From contig NZ_CM002139.1 in the NCBI RefSeq assembly GCF_000454545.1, forward strand, positions 1,798,213 through 1,862,212: a stretch of DNA of 64,000 bases, given 5' to 3'. The notes beneath the pieces are model-generated. The model had not been told where the DNA came from, ran no database searches, and was given only the letters and a program-made list of their open reading frames with translations. The stretch comes from Xanthomonas cassavae CFBP 4642. GTDB lineage: Bacteria; Pseudomonadota; Gammaproteobacteria; Xanthomonadales; Xanthomonadaceae. Positions 27,191 to 37,165 of this stretch are shown one piece after another. The position numbers and the translations under genes are program-made. Every line of letters begins with the position of its first letter. The stretch's first letter is position 1.

Positions 27191-27829
27191 ATGGATCTGT
27201 TCGATACTCCCACCGCGCCCGTGCAGCTGCTGCACGATACGCAGGGCGGCGTGCGCTATTGGCCGCAGCTGCTGGCGCCTGCCGTGGCGCAGCAGTGCTT
27301 TGCCGCGTTGCGCCAGGCGACCGACTGGCGCAGCCAGCGCCGCGAGATGTATGACCGTGCGGTGGAGGTGCCGCGCCTGCTGGCATCGTATCGGCTGGAC
27401 GCACCGCTGCCGCCCGGGCTGCCGCTGCAGGCGCTGCTCGATGCGGTGCAGGCCGTGTTGCCCGCGCCGTACAACGCGGCCGGCCTGAATCTGTATCGCG
27501 ATGGCCGCGACAGCGTGGCGATGCATCACGACAAGCTGCAGACGTTACTGGCGCCGTATCCGATCGCATTGGTGTCGCTGGGTGCGACGCGGCGGATGCA
27601 GCTGCGCGCAAAGGATGGCAACACGCGTGCGATCGGTGTGGAGCTGGCGCCCGGCAGCCTGCTGGCGATGAGCCATGCCTCGCAACTGAGCCACGAGCAC
27701 GGCATCGCCAAGACCGCGCGTGCGGTGGGCGAGCGCATCAGCGTGGTGTTTCGCGTGCGCCCGGCCGAGCGCATGGCCGCCGGCCAGCACGGGCCGCACT
27801 GGGAGCCGGTACAACCAGAGCGTGGCTGA
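27191..27829 (+). CDS. AlkB-like 2-oxoglutarate/Fe(II) dioxygenase
   Basis: A 212-residue AlkB-family protein. The iron ligands His112 and Asp114 (HHD) and a distal His (168 or 170, in LSHEHGIAKT) are present, with RISVVFR supplying the 2-oxoglutarate arginine. NLYRDGRDSVAMHHD is the family core. AlkB enzymes reverse methyl damage on DNA or RNA bases; some relatives act on proteins. No ada or other alkylation gene is adjacent, so the substrate is inferred. Confidence 0.88.
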   Translation: MDLFDTPTAPVQLLHDTQGGVRYWPQLLAPAVAQQCFAALRQATDWRSQRREMYDRAVEVPRLLASYRLDAPLPPGLPLQALLDAVQAVLPAPYNAAGLNLYRDGRDSVAMHHDKLQTLLAPYPIALVSLGATRRMQLRAKDGNTRAIGVELAPGSLLAMSHASQLSHEHGIAKTARAVGERISVVFRVRPAERMAAGQHGPHWEPVQPERG

Positions 27830-28206
27830 CAAGGCATTGTGTGGTTTCGTCGGCACGGTGCGGAGCAAGCCGGAGTCTCCCGGGCAACAGGAGCGACGGG
27901 ATCACACGAGTGCCGCGTACCGGCTACGGGCCCAGTGCCGTGTTCGCTTGACGGCCAGCGCGCCAGCTACGTCGGCCACCTTCTGCGCGTACGGTTGCGG
28001 TTGATTGTGCCGGTCACCGCTGGTGAGCGTGCGGTACCGCTGGCAGCCGCGTGAGGTGTTTTACCCGTGCAAACACCGCACTGGTGCGCGCGCTGGTGCT
28101 GCTCGTGCATGCGCTCTGTCGCGCACGGCATGGCCCGTTCGGGTGATTGCCATCACCCTCACGGCTGGCCATGCTTGCATGTACTCCCCCTCAGCGTCTC
28201 CACTCC
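27830..28206. other. Gene-free stretch before flavoprotein fusion
   Basis: About 380 bases with no supportable gene. Frames through it lack ribosome-binding sites or domain features. Confidence 0.45.
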
Positions 28207-29940
28207 ATGTCCCTGGCCGATACCCGCCACCATCAGATGTTCCCCGAGCTGGACTCGGGCCAATTGGCGATCACGCGGCGGTTTGCCAGCGGGCCGGCGC
28301 AGCGTTTCGATGCGGGCGAGCTCGTCTTCGACGTGGGCGATGCGCACGCGCCGGTGTGGGTGGTGCTGGAAGGCGCCATCGAAGTGGTGCGGCGCGACGG
28401 GCTGGGCAACGAAAAGCCGATCACCCGACATACGCCCGGGCAGTTCACTGGCGAGGTGAGCCAGCTGGCCGGCCGCGCGTCGCTGGCGGCCGGGCGGGCC
28501 GGGCCGGATGGCTGCCTGGCACTGCCATTCGACACCGCACACCTGCGCGCATTGATGATCAGTTCTGCCGAAGTGGGCGAGGTGGTGATGCGTGCGCTGA
28601 TCCTGCGCCGCGTCGGCCTGATCGAAGGCGATGCCTCCGGCTCGGTGTTGATCGGCGAGCCGGACGATCCGCATCTGACGCGGCTGCAGGGGTTTTTGAC
28701 CCGCAACGGTTACCCGAACACGGTGATCGATGCTTCCGACGAGGAAGGCCGCGCGTTGGTGCAGCGCTTCGGCATCCATGAGCAGGAACTGCCGGTGATG
28801 GTCTGCCCCAGCGGCCGCGTGCTACGCCAGCCCAGCGATGCCGAAGCCGCGCATTGCCTGGGCATGACACCGGACATCGACCCGGGCAAGCGCTACGACG
28901 TGGCCATCGTCGGCGCTGGCCCTGCGGGCCTGGCCACGGCGGTGTACGCCGCTTCCGAAGGCCTGTCGGTGCTGGTGATGGACCAACGCGCCATCGGCGG
29001 CCAGGTCGGCGCCTCGGCGCGCATCGAGAACTATCTGGGCTTTCCCACCGGGATTTCCGGGCAGGCGTTGGCGGGGCGTGCCTATAACCAGGCGCTGAAA
29101 TTCGGTGCCGAGCTGGCGATTCCGATCGAGGCCGGCACGCTGGAATGCGGGCGCGACGATGGTGCGCTGAAGCTGGATCTGGCCGACGGCAAGCAACTGC
29201 TGGCCAGCACCGTGGTGGTTGCCCCGGGCGCGCGTTACCGGCGCCCGGAGATCGACGGGCTGGATCGCTTCGAGGGCCATGGCGTGTCGTACTGGGCCTC
29301 GCCGGTGGAAGCGCGACTATGCGAGGGCAGCGTGGTGGCGCTGGTGGGTGGCGGCAATTCCGCAGGTCAGGCGGTCGCGTTTCTGGCACCGCGGGTAAAG
29401 GAATTGCACCTGATCATTCGCGGCGATGGCCTGGAAGCGTCGATGTCGCAATACCTGATCGAACGTATTGCCGCACTGCCCAACGTGCAGCTGCACACCG
29501 GCACCGAAGTGGCCGCGCTGGACGGCGACCACGAGCGCGGGCTGCAGGGGGCGACGCTGCGCACGCGCGCCGATGGCGCGACCACGCGCGTGGAGCTGCG
29601 GCACCTGTTCCTGTTCGTCGGTGCCGATCCCAATACCGGTTGGTTGCAGCAGTGCGTGGAGACCGATGCGCGTGGCTTCGTTATCACCGGCACCACGCGC
29701 GGCGACGGTGTGCCGGCCTGCCTGCCGCTGGAAACCAATCGCCCCGGTGTGTTCGCCATCGGCGATGTGCGTGCCGGATCGGTCAAGCGCGTGGCGGCCG
29801 CGGTGGGCGAGGGTGCCGCGGTGGTCGCGCAGATCCATCAGTATCTGGCCCATCAGGCCAATCCGGTGCCGGTGTCCGAGCTTGCCAATGCTGGGGAATC
29901 GGGAGTCGGGAATCGTAAAAGCGGCTTGCGTGCTGGTTGA
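28207..29940 (+). CDS. Cyclic-nucleotide-domain/thioredoxin-reductase-like fusion
   Basis: A 577-residue three-part protein. Residues about 20-145 form a cyclic nucleotide-binding-like domain. Residues about 152-218 form a thioredoxin/glutaredoxin-like segment ending MVCPSGRVLRQP, without a CxxC. From 230 on is an FAD/NADPH oxidoreductase like thioredoxin reductase: GAGPAG at 236-241 and GGGNSAGQA at 381-389. The redox CxxC expected near 363-366 is replaced by Trp-Ala-Ser-Pro, so it should not reduce thioredoxin by the usual disulfide relay. The ATG at 28207 is chosen as the first start giving the full domain. The C-terminal tail is encoded by an intergenic-type repeat. Confidence 0.85.
   Translation: MSLADTRHHQMFPELDSGQLAITRRFASGPAQRFDAGELVFDVGDAHAPVWVVLEGAIEVVRRDGLGNEKPITRHTPGQFTGEVSQLAGRASLAAGRAGPDGCLALPFDTAHLRALMISSAEVGEVVMRALILRRVGLIEGDASGSVLIGEPDDPHLTRLQGFLTRNGYPNTVIDASDEEGRALVQRFGIHEQELPVMVCPSGRVLRQPSDAEAAHCLGMTPDIDPGKRYDVAIVGAGPAGLATAVYAASEGLSVLVMDQRAIGGQVGASARIENYLGFPTGISGQALAGRAYNQALKFGAELAIPIEAGTLECGRDDGALKLDLADGKQLLASTVVVAPGARYRRPEIDGLDRFEGHGVSYWASPVEARLCEGSVVALVGGGNSAGQAVAFLAPRVKELHLIIRGDGLEASMSQYLIERIAALPNVQLHTGTEVAALDGDHERGLQGATLRTRADGATTRVELRHLFLFVGADPNTGWLQQCVETDARGFVITGTTRGDGVPACLPLETNRPGVFAIGDVRAGSVKRVAAAVGEGAAVVAQIHQYLAHQANPVPVSELANAGESGVGNRKSGLRAG
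29894..29915. repeat. GGGAATCG triplicated repeat
   Basis: GGGAATCG-GGAGTCG-GGAATCG at the very end of the flavoprotein frame. Repeats of this type usually occur between genes, so the last dozen codons of that gene are probably acquired repeat sequence. Confidence 0.6.
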
Positions 29941-30027
29941 TTTGGTCGGATGCGGATTTTTGTATGGGGCGATTTGCGCGCGTGTTGATGGGCGGTTCGC
30001 TCGCTTCGCGCGTACACGCACGCCCAC

Positions 30028-30786
30028 TCACTCCGGCCAGTGCACCTGCGGCAGCGCACCGATCTGCGGGCGGGCGAACAGATAGCCTTGCTGCAGGTGG
30101 ATGCCCAGGTCGCGCAGGGCGCGGCATTCGCCAGGCTGCTCGATGCCTTCGGCGATGACGGCGATGTGCAGTTCCTCGCACATGCGGGTGACGTGACGCA
30201 CGATGGCTTGGCGGCTGCGGTCGGTGTCGATGCCGCGGACCAGCGCGATGTCCAACTTGAGCAGGTCCGGCTGGAATTCGGCCAGCAGGCCGAGGCCGGC
30301 ATAGCCGGCGCCGAAGTCGTCGATGGCGGTCTTCATGCCGCTCGCGCGATAGGTGCGCAGGATGTCGAGCAGGTGGGCGGGGTCGGCCAGATGTTCCTGT
30401 TCGCTGACCTCGAAGATGATGCCCGCCAGCGGCCAGCCGTATTGCGCAGTGGCCGACAGCGTGGCGCGCAGGCAGTGCTCGGGGTTGTAGACCGCGTTGG
30501 GCATGAAGTTGATCGACAGCAGCGCGGGCAGGGCGATCTGTGCGGCGCACTCGATCGCCTTGATGCGGCAGGCCTGGTCGAAGGCATAGCGGTTGCGTGC
30601 GTCCACGGCGGCCAGGATGCTGCCGGCCGACTCGCCATTGACGCCGCGCACCAGCGCTTCGCCTGCGTAGATGCTGCGCGTAGCGATATCGACGATGGGC
30701 TGGAACGCCATGGTGATGGCAGTCGGGAATTCCTGGCCATCGCGGCAGGCGTTGCAAACAGGAATCTGGGTCATGGCGTGGGTCAC
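30028..30786 (-). CDS. EAL-domain cyclic-di-GMP phosphodiesterase
   Basis: A 252-residue protein consisting almost wholly of an EAL domain. The signature Glu43-Ala-Leu is intact, as are INFMPN, FEVSE, the metal-binding DDFGAGY, the LKLD lysine, AEGIE and QGY. All residues needed for hydrolysis of c-di-GMP to pGpG appear present. There is no transmembrane segment or PAS domain; the short N-terminus has a CNAC cysteine pair that could sense redox or metal. It converges with the flavoprotein gene. The start may be 30786 or the ATG at 30771. Confidence 0.9.
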   Translation of the reverse strand: MTHAMTQIPVCNACRDGQEFPTAITMAFQPIVDIATRSIYAGEALVRGVNGESAGSILAAVDARNRYAFDQACRIKAIECAAQIALPALLSINFMPNAVYNPEHCLRATLSATAQYGWPLAGIIFEVSEQEHLADPAHLLDILRTYRASGMKTAIDDFGAGYAGLGLLAEFQPDLLKLDIALVRGIDTDRSRQAIVRHVTRMCEELHIAVIAEGIEQPGECRALRDLGIHLQQGYLFARPQIGALPQVHWPE

Positions 30787-31120
30787 CGTGCGGCGTGGAT
30801 CGAGCCTAGTCCTATCGGCTGTAATGGGGCGTCATTGAGACGCCCGGCCCGATCCGGATGCGGCCGACAGGTTTGGCAAGGCCAATGCCCGGAAGCGGCA
30901 CAGTGCTTCGAACTGCCCGGCACGCCAATACGCGGCGGGCGCGCGCGGTAGTGCGCCGGTATCGCGGAGGCGGCCTCGCTGCGATGGCCGTCCATATGCG
31001 GTGCGCGGGTCTGCTGCGCGACAGGCCTGCTGCCCCGCTCGTTTGATCCATCGCAACGTCCTCACCCTGTCTGTGGTCGGGCTCGGCGATACTGGCGGTA
31101 CCACCCGCATCGGATGCCCC
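30787..31120. other. Gene-free stretch before HD gene
   Basis: About 330 bases between divergent genes with no supportable gene. The promoters of both neighbours must lie here; none was clear enough to mark. Confidence 0.4.
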
Positions 31121-31759
31121 ATGACCGCTCTCACTGAACGCTACGCCCAGGCCGTGGACTACGCCCGCATTGCCCATGCCGGGCAACTGCGCAAGGGCAC
31201 ACAGATCCCGTACCTGAGCCACTTGCTGGGCGTTTCCACGCTGGTGCTGGAATGCGGCGGCGACGAGGAGCAGGCCATTGCCGGGTTGCTGCACGATGTG
31301 GTGGAAGACTGCGGTGGCGGTCATGAGGCGTCGATTCGCGCGCAGTTCGGCGACAGCGTTGCCGACATCGTGATGGCCTGCACCGATGCCACCGCCGAAG
31401 ACAAGGCCGAGGTGGATAACAGCGAGCGTGCGCGCAAGCGCGATTGGCGCGAGCGCAAGCTGGCCTACCTGGAGCATCTGCGCAAGACCCCGGAGCGAGC
31501 CTTGCTGGTGTCCGGCTGCGACAAGCTCTACAACGCACGCAGCATCGTGCAGGACCTGGAGAACCCCGCGGTGGGCCAGGACATCTTCACTGTCTTCACT
31601 GCCGGCCGCGATGGCACGCTGTGGTACTACGCTGCGCTGGCAGAGATCTTTCGCACGCGCAATGCCGCCACTGCGCGCTTGTTCAGTGCGGTGGTGGCGC
31701 GCATGCAGGCACTTGCGGAGACCGGCGAGCAGCCGGTGCCTGTGCATGCCCCGGCCTGA
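31121..31759 (+). CDS. Small HD hydrolase, SpoT/MESH1-like
   Basis: A 212-residue stand-alone HD-domain protein. The metal and catalytic motifs match the (p)ppGpp hydrolase domain of SpoT: His34 in YLSHLLGV, His58-Asp59 with Glu62-Asp63 (LLHDVVED), and Asp134 in CDKLYNA. No synthetase, TGS or ACT domain is attached. It may be a small alarmone hydrolase or act on another nucleotide. The ATG at 31121 gives the complete domain. No operon partner; a UvrA paralogue follows 91 bases downstream. Confidence 0.85.
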   Translation: MTALTERYAQAVDYARIAHAGQLRKGTQIPYLSHLLGVSTLVLECGGDEEQAIAGLLHDVVEDCGGGHEASIRAQFGDSVADIVMACTDATAEDKAEVDNSERARKRDWRERKLAYLEHLRKTPERALLVSGCDKLYNARSIVQDLENPAVGQDIFTVFTAGRDGTLWYYAALAEIFRTRNAATARLFSAVVARMQALAETGEQPVPVHAPA

Positions 31760-31850
31760 GGCCGGCGTGCGCAGGCGGTGACCGACCGCAAGCGCTGACG
31801 TTGGCTGCATGCCGGGCGCGCTAGGCTGGGGCCTTGTCGCTTCCGGTTCC

Positions 31851-34391
31851 ATGTTCATGTCCAACGCAACGTCCGCTCCCTCCGGCCAGGTGCACGTGCG
31901 CGGCGCGCGCGAGCACAACCTCAAGAACGTGGACGTGGACATTCCACGCGATGCGCTGGTGGTGTTCACCGGCGTGTCCGGCTCGGGCAAGTCGTCGCTG
32001 GCGTTCGGCACCATCTTTGCCGAAGCGCAGCGGCGCTATCTGGATTCCATCTCGCCCTACGCGCGGCGCCTGATCGATCAGGTAGGCGTGCCGGAAGTGG
32101 ATGCCATCGACGGCCTGCCACCTGCGGTGGCGCTGCAGCAGGCGCGTGGCGCGCCAAGCGCGCGTTCGTCGGTAGGCAGCGTCACCACCATCTCCAATTC
32201 GCTGCGCATGCTGTATTCGCGAGCGGGGACGTACCCGCCGGGGCAGGAGATCGTCTATGCCGATGGATTCTCGCCGAACACGCCGGCCGGCGCCTGTCCC
32301 ACCTGCCACGGCCTGGGCCGCATCTACGATGCCACCGAGGCGACCATGGTGCTGGATCGCAGCCTGAGCATCCGCGAGCGCGCGGTGGCGGCCTGGCCGG
32401 GCGCCTGGCATGGACAGAACCAGCGCGACATCCTCACCACGCTGGGCATCGATGTGGATGTGCCGTGGCGGACATTGCCCAAGAAGACCCGCGACTGGAT
32501 TCTCTTCACCGACGAGCAGCCGGTGGTGCCGGTGTATGCCGGCTACGACCTGGACGAGGTCAAACGCGCGCTCAAACGCAAGGAAGAGCCCAGCTATATG
32601 GGCACCTTTACCAGTGCGCGGCGCTATGTGCTGCACACCTTCGCCACCACCCAGAGCGCGCAGATGAAAAGGCGCGTGGCGCAGTACCTGGTGAGCACGC
32701 AATGCCCGCACTGCGAGGGCAAGCGGCTACGGCGCGAAGCACTGTCGGTGACCTTTGCCGGGCTGGATATCGGTGAATTGTCGCGGCGTCCGCTGGACGA
32801 GGTGGCCGAGTTGCTGCGTCCGGCGGCAGACGCCGACCTGCGCACGCAGGGCAGGAAGAACGGCGCGGCCGAGCATCCGGAGCAGCGCATCGCCGCGCAA
32901 CGCATCGCGGCGGACCTGCGCGCGCGCATCGCCGTGGTGCAGGCCTTGGGCCTGGGCTATCTCAGCCTGGAGCGCAGCACGCCCACGCTGTCGCCAGGCG
33001 AACTGCAACGGCTACGGCTGGCCACGCAGATCCGCTCGCAGTTGTTCGGCGTGGTGTATGTGATGGACGAACCATCGGCCGGCCTGCACCCGGCCGATGC
33101 GCAGGCACTGCTGGGCGCGCTGGATCAGCTCAAGGCAGCGGGCAATTCGGTCTTCGTGGTCGAGCACGAAGTGGATGTGATCCGCCACGCCGACTGGATC
33201 GTGGATGTGGGCCCTGCCGCAGGTGCGCATGGCGGGCAGGTGCTGTACAGCGGCCCGCCCGCCGGGCTGGAGACGGTGCAGGCGTCATCCACACGACGCT
33301 ATCTGTTCGGCGCGCCGCCGCAGGTGCATCGCCATGCGCGCGAGGCAGGCGGGTGGCTGCAGTTGCGCGGCATCACCCGCAACAACGTGCGGGGCCTGGA
33401 TGTGGATCTGCCGCTGGGTGTGTTCACCACGGTCACCGGCGTATCCGGCTCGGGCAAGTCGTCGTTGATCAGCCAGGCGCTGGTGGAACTACTGGCGGCG
33501 CATCTGGGGCACACGCAGGTGGAGGAAGACGAGACGCTCGATCCGCTGGAGCGGGGCACCCAGGCGCCCGTGGATGGTGCGATCGTCGCTGGGCTGGATC
33601 AGGTGCGCCGCCTGGTGCGCGTGGACCAGAAGCCGATCGGGCGCACGCCCCGTTCCAACCTGGCCACCTATACCGGCCTGTTCGATCCGGTGCGCAAGTT
33701 GTTTGCGGCCACGCCCGCCGCGCGGCGCCGCCGCTACGACCCGGGGCAGTTTTCCTTCAACGTGGCCAAGGGCCGCTGCGCCACCTGCGAAGGTGAGGGC
33801 TCGGTATCGGTAGAGTTGCTATTCATGCCCAGCGTTTACGCGCCATGCCCCACCTGCCACGGCGCGCGCTACAACGCCAAGACCCTGGAGATCGAGCTGC
33901 GCGGGCACACCATTGCGCAGGTGTTGGAGATGACGGTGGAGCAGGCGGCCGGCTTCTTTGCCGACGACGCCAGCGTGCTGCGGCCGTTGCAGGTGCTGCG
34001 CGAAGTGGGGCTGGGCTATCTGCGGCTGGGCCAGCCGGCTACCGAACTCTCCGGCGGCGAGGCGCAGCGCATCAAGCTGGCCACCGAACTACAACGCGCC
34101 CAAAGGCGCGACACCGTCTACGTGCTGGACGAGCCGACGACCGGCCTGCACCCGTCCGACGTGGATACCTTGATGACGCAGTTGCAGGGGCTGGTGGAGG
34201 CAGGCAATACGGTAATCGTGGTTGAACACGATATGCGCGTGGCCGCCAGCAGCGACTGGGTGCTGGACATGGGCCCGGGCGCGGGCGGCGCCGGCGGCAC
34301 AGTGGTGGTGGCCGGAACGCCGGAGCTGGTGGCGCAGCACCGTGGCAGCCGTACGGCGCCGTTCCTGGCGCAGGTGCTGGCCGGGAAATAA
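31851..34391 (+). CDS. UvrA paralogue (UvrA2-like ABC ATPase)
   Basis: An 846-residue double-ABC ATPase of the UvrA family. The first Walker A is GVSGSGKSS at 41-49 and the second lies in [11 protein letters not shown], with SPGELQR and SGGEAQR signatures. Zinc-site cysteines are visible in CPTCHG, CPHCEG, and CATCEG/CPTCHG. It is about 100 residues shorter than canonical UvrA, consistent with loss of the UvrB-binding domain as in UvrA2-type proteins. Those proteins are linked to damage tolerance or drug resistance. The start is 31851 or 31857; no clear RBS. Confidence 0.88.
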   Translation: MFMSNATSAPSGQVHVRGAREHNLKNVDVDIPRDALVVFTGVSGSGKSSLAFGTIFAEAQRRYLDSISPYARRLIDQVGVPEVDAIDGLPPAVALQQARGAPSARSSVGSVTTISNSLRMLYSRAGTYPPGQEIVYADGFSPNTPAGACPTCHGLGRIYDATEATMVLDRSLSIRERAVAAWPGAWHGQNQRDILTTLGIDVDVPWRTLPKKTRDWILFTDEQPVVPVYAGYDLDEVKRALKRKEEPSYMGTFTSARRYVLHTFATTQSAQMKRRVAQYLVSTQCPHCEGKRLRREALSVTFAGLDIGELSRRPLDEVAELLRPAADADLRTQGRKNGAAEHPEQRIAAQRIAADLRARIAVVQALGLGYLSLERSTPTLSPGELQRLRLATQIRSQLFGVVYVMDEPSAGLHPADAQALLGALDQLKAAGNSVFVVEHEVDVIRHADWIVDVGPAAGAHGGQVLYSGPPAGLETVQASSTRRYLFGAPPQVHRHAREAGGWLQLRGITRNNVRGLDVDLPLGVFTTVTGVSGSGKSSLISQALVELLAAHLGHTQVEEDETLDPLERGTQAPVDGAIVAGLDQVRRLVRVDQKPIGRTPRSNLATYTGLFDPVRKLFAATPAARRRRYDPGQFSFNVAKGRCATCEGEGSVSVELLFMPSVYAPCPTCHGARYNAKTLEIELRGHTIAQVLEMTVEQAAGFFADDASVLRPLQVLREVGLGYLRLGQPATELSGGEAQRIKLATELQRAQRRDTVYVLDEPTTGLHPSDVDTLMTQLQGLVEAGNTVIVVEHDMRVAASSDWVLDMGPGAGGAGGTVVVAGTPELVAQHRGSRTAPFLAQVLAGK

Positions 34392-34652
34392 GCAGGGCTG
34401 CGCCGGTTGCCGTCAAAGCAGGATGTTGTGCCTTCGACGCAGCGAGCCGGGTGCGTCTGCGCGGTGCGTACCGTCGGTGTGGTCGCGCGCGATGGCGCCG
34501 ATGCATTACGTTGATGCCCTGCGTGGTCGCTGGCCGGTCGCTGTATCAACAGCCGGCGCGTGTCGCGATGGCGCCGCCGCCACCGCAATGCCCCGGCTCT
34601 GCAATCAAGCCCAACGCGCAACGCACGCAACGATTGTGTGACATCGGCGCGA

Positions 34653-36938
34653 TCAGCCCCGCAGTTCGAATCTGCCGCTCACGCCATCGGCCTCGGCCGA
34701 CGGCGCGATCCACACGTCGAACAGGCCTGGCTCCACGGTCGGCGTCAGTGCCTGACCGACGAACAGCAGGTTTTCGCGGCGCAGTTCGAACTGCACCTCG
34801 ACGCTACCGCCGGCAGGCACCGTGACCTTGCGAAAATCCTTGAGTTCGCGCACCGGGCGGGTGACGCTGGCGGTGCGGCTGCGCACATACAGTTGCACCA
34901 CTTCGTCTGCATCGCGACTGCCACGGTTGCCGATGCGCGCGTTGAGCTGCAGGCTGCCTGTGGCGGTCAGGTGCGGTGCGCTCAGGCGCAGGTTGCTGTA
35001 GTCGATGCGGCCATAGGTCAGGCCATGACCGAACGGGAACAGCGCCGTATTGGGCACGTTGCGGTATTGCGTGGTGTACTCGCTCCACACGGCCGGATTC
35101 GGACTGGGGCGGCCGCTGGGCGGATGCGCGTAGGTGTAGGGCACCTGGCCTGCCGCATGCGGAAAACTCACCGGCAGGCGGCCGCTGGGCGCCTGTGCAC
35201 CGAACAGGATGTCCGCCATCGCGTTGCCGGCCTGCGAGCCCAGGAACCAGGTGACCAGGATCGCTGCGCTTTGCAGTGCCGGGCCTTGTAGCGCCAGCGC
35301 CCGGCCGGTGCTGAGCAGCAGCACGACCGGGGTGCCGGTGGCCACCACTGCTGCCAGCAACTGCTGTTGCATGTCCGGCAGGACTATCTCGGTCCGCGAT
35401 TGCGCCTCGCCGGAATAGGTCATCGGCTCGCCGACTGTCAGCAGTACCACGTCGGCGGTGCGCGCGGCCTCCACCGCAGCCTGCACGCCGCCGGGCAGCG
35501 GCTGGTCGAAGCCGCACCCGTCCACCACCTGCAGCAGCTGTGGGTCGGTCATGGCACGAGCCACGGCCGCGGCCACGGTGTTATTACGGTCTTCCTGACG
35601 GAACATGCTCCACGGCCCGTCATGATTGGCCCAGTCGCGCGCCAGTGGCCCGATCAACGCGATGCGTTGGCCGCTGCGTTGCAGTGGCAGCAGTTCACGC
35701 TCGTTTTTCAGCAACACCACCGATTTGCAGGCCGCCTCGCGGGCCAACGCCAGGGTGTCTGCGCGGCGCTGCCGCGGCTGTGCCCGTGCAGGCTGGATGC
35801 GCCGGAACGGGTCGTCGAACAACCCCAATGCCGCTTTGAAGCCCAGCACCCGGCGCACCGAGGCGTCCAACCGCTGCATCGGCACCATACCCGCAGCCAC
35901 CAGCGCCGGCAGGTATTGCAGGTACAGGCCGCTCTGCATGCTGATGTCCACGCCAGCCAGAAACGCCAGCCGTGCCGCGTCGCGGTCGTCTGTGGCCACG
36001 CCGTGCGCCACCAGTTCCTGATCGGCGGTGTAGTCGGACACCACCAGACCGCGGTACTGCAGCTCCTGCCGCAGCACCGTGTCCAGCAACCGGACGTTGG
36101 CCGTTGCCGGCACACCCGACAGCGCATTGAACGCGGCCATGGTGGTGACCGCGCCGGCGTCGAAAGCGGCCTGGAACGGCGGCAGATATACCTCGCGCAA
36201 CGTACGCTCGGAGATGTCCACGCTGTTGTAGTCCAGGCCGCCCTCGGCTGCGCCATAGGCGGCAAAATGCTTGGGACAGGCCGCGAGCGCATCGGCATGC
36301 GCCAGCCCAGCCCTCCCCTGGAAACCATGTACGCGTGCCTGCGCAAACCGCTGCGCCAGCAGCACGTCTTCGCCGGCGCCTTCCACCCCGCGGCCCCAGC
36401 GGGCATCGCGGGCGATGTCCACCATCGGCGCGAACGTCCAGTCGATCCCGACCGCACTGGCCTCCATCGCTGCGGCGCGTGCGGTGCGTTGCGCCAGCTC
36501 CGGCTCGAAGCTGGCTGCCTCGCCCAGCGGCACCGGAAACACCGTGGCGTAGCCGTGAATCACGTCGGCGGCAAAAAACAGCGGGATTTTAAGCCGGCTC
36601 TGCATCGCCGCCTGCTGCAATTGCCGGTGCCAGAGCACGTTGGAGCCATTGAAGACCCCGGTCAGCCGCCCGGCGCGCGCTGCCGCCAACTGGGTGCGAT
36701 TTGCAGTGTCGTTGCGGACCGGGTTGGCAACAATGGCCTTGTCGGTCTGCTCTGCCGAGGCAAACAGGCTGAGCTGACCGGCCTTTTCCTCCAGCGTCAT
36801 GCGAGCAATCAGGTCTTCGATGAAGGCCGGTCCGCGCAAGGGAGGCGGCGGCAGCGCCCAACCGCTCGGGACCCGGCTGAGCACGGCCAGCGTGGCCACA
36901 CCGCGGAGCAACTGTCGACGCGTTGGATGCGGGGTCAT
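34653..36938 (-). CDS. GH3 beta-glucosidase, exported
   Basis: A 761-residue family 3 glycoside hydrolase. The N-terminus carries a twin-arginine-like RRQLLRG (8-14) and a hydrophobic stretch, suggesting Tat export. The catalytic (beta/alpha)8 domain includes FAADVIHGYATVFP, CPKHFAAYG and the nucleophile in VVSDYTAD. The C-terminal alpha/beta and fibronectin III-like domains complete the BglX-type layout. It would release glucose or related sugars from oligosaccharides. No partner in an operon. Confidence 0.93.
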   Translation of the reverse strand: MTPHPTRRQLLRGVATLAVLSRVPSGWALPPPPLRGPAFIEDLIARMTLEEKAGQLSLFASAEQTDKAIVANPVRNDTANRTQLAAARAGRLTGVFNGSNVLWHRQLQQAAMQSRLKIPLFFAADVIHGYATVFPVPLGEAASFEPELAQRTARAAAMEASAVGIDWTFAPMVDIARDARWGRGVEGAGEDVLLAQRFAQARVHGFQGRAGLAHADALAACPKHFAAYGAAEGGLDYNSVDISERTLREVYLPPFQAAFDAGAVTTMAAFNALSGVPATANVRLLDTVLRQELQYRGLVVSDYTADQELVAHGVATDDRDAARLAFLAGVDISMQSGLYLQYLPALVAAGMVPMQRLDASVRRVLGFKAALGLFDDPFRRIQPARAQPRQRRADTLALAREAACKSVVLLKNERELLPLQRSGQRIALIGPLARDWANHDGPWSMFRQEDRNNTVAAAVARAMTDPQLLQVVDGCGFDQPLPGGVQAAVEAARTADVVLLTVGEPMTYSGEAQSRTEIVLPDMQQQLLAAVVATGTPVVLLLSTGRALALQGPALQSAAILVTWFLGSQAGNAMADILFGAQAPSGRLPVSFPHAAGQVPYTYAHPPSGRPSPNPAVWSEYTTQYRNVPNTALFPFGHGLTYGRIDYSNLRLSAPHLTATGSLQLNARIGNRGSRDADEVVQLYVRSRTASVTRPVRELKDFRKVTVPAGGSVEVQFELRRENLLFVGQALTPTVEPGLFDVWIAPSAEADGVSGRFELRG

Positions 36939-37165
36939 GGGCGCTTTTGCGGGGTCGAAAGAGGAGATGCACTTACGCTAAAGCACCGCCGCCGCATGCG
37001 TGCCCGCGGAGTTCGCATTCAATGAGGTCGCTTCGGATACGCGCCGGTTTTTGCAACGCGTTGGTGACTGCGAATGCAGCAGGGACAATGCTTACCGGCC
37101 CGACAGTGTGCGGTGTCGGGCCGGTTGTGGTCTGGGAGGCGGGAGAAATCTCCGCGGCGAGCCGC

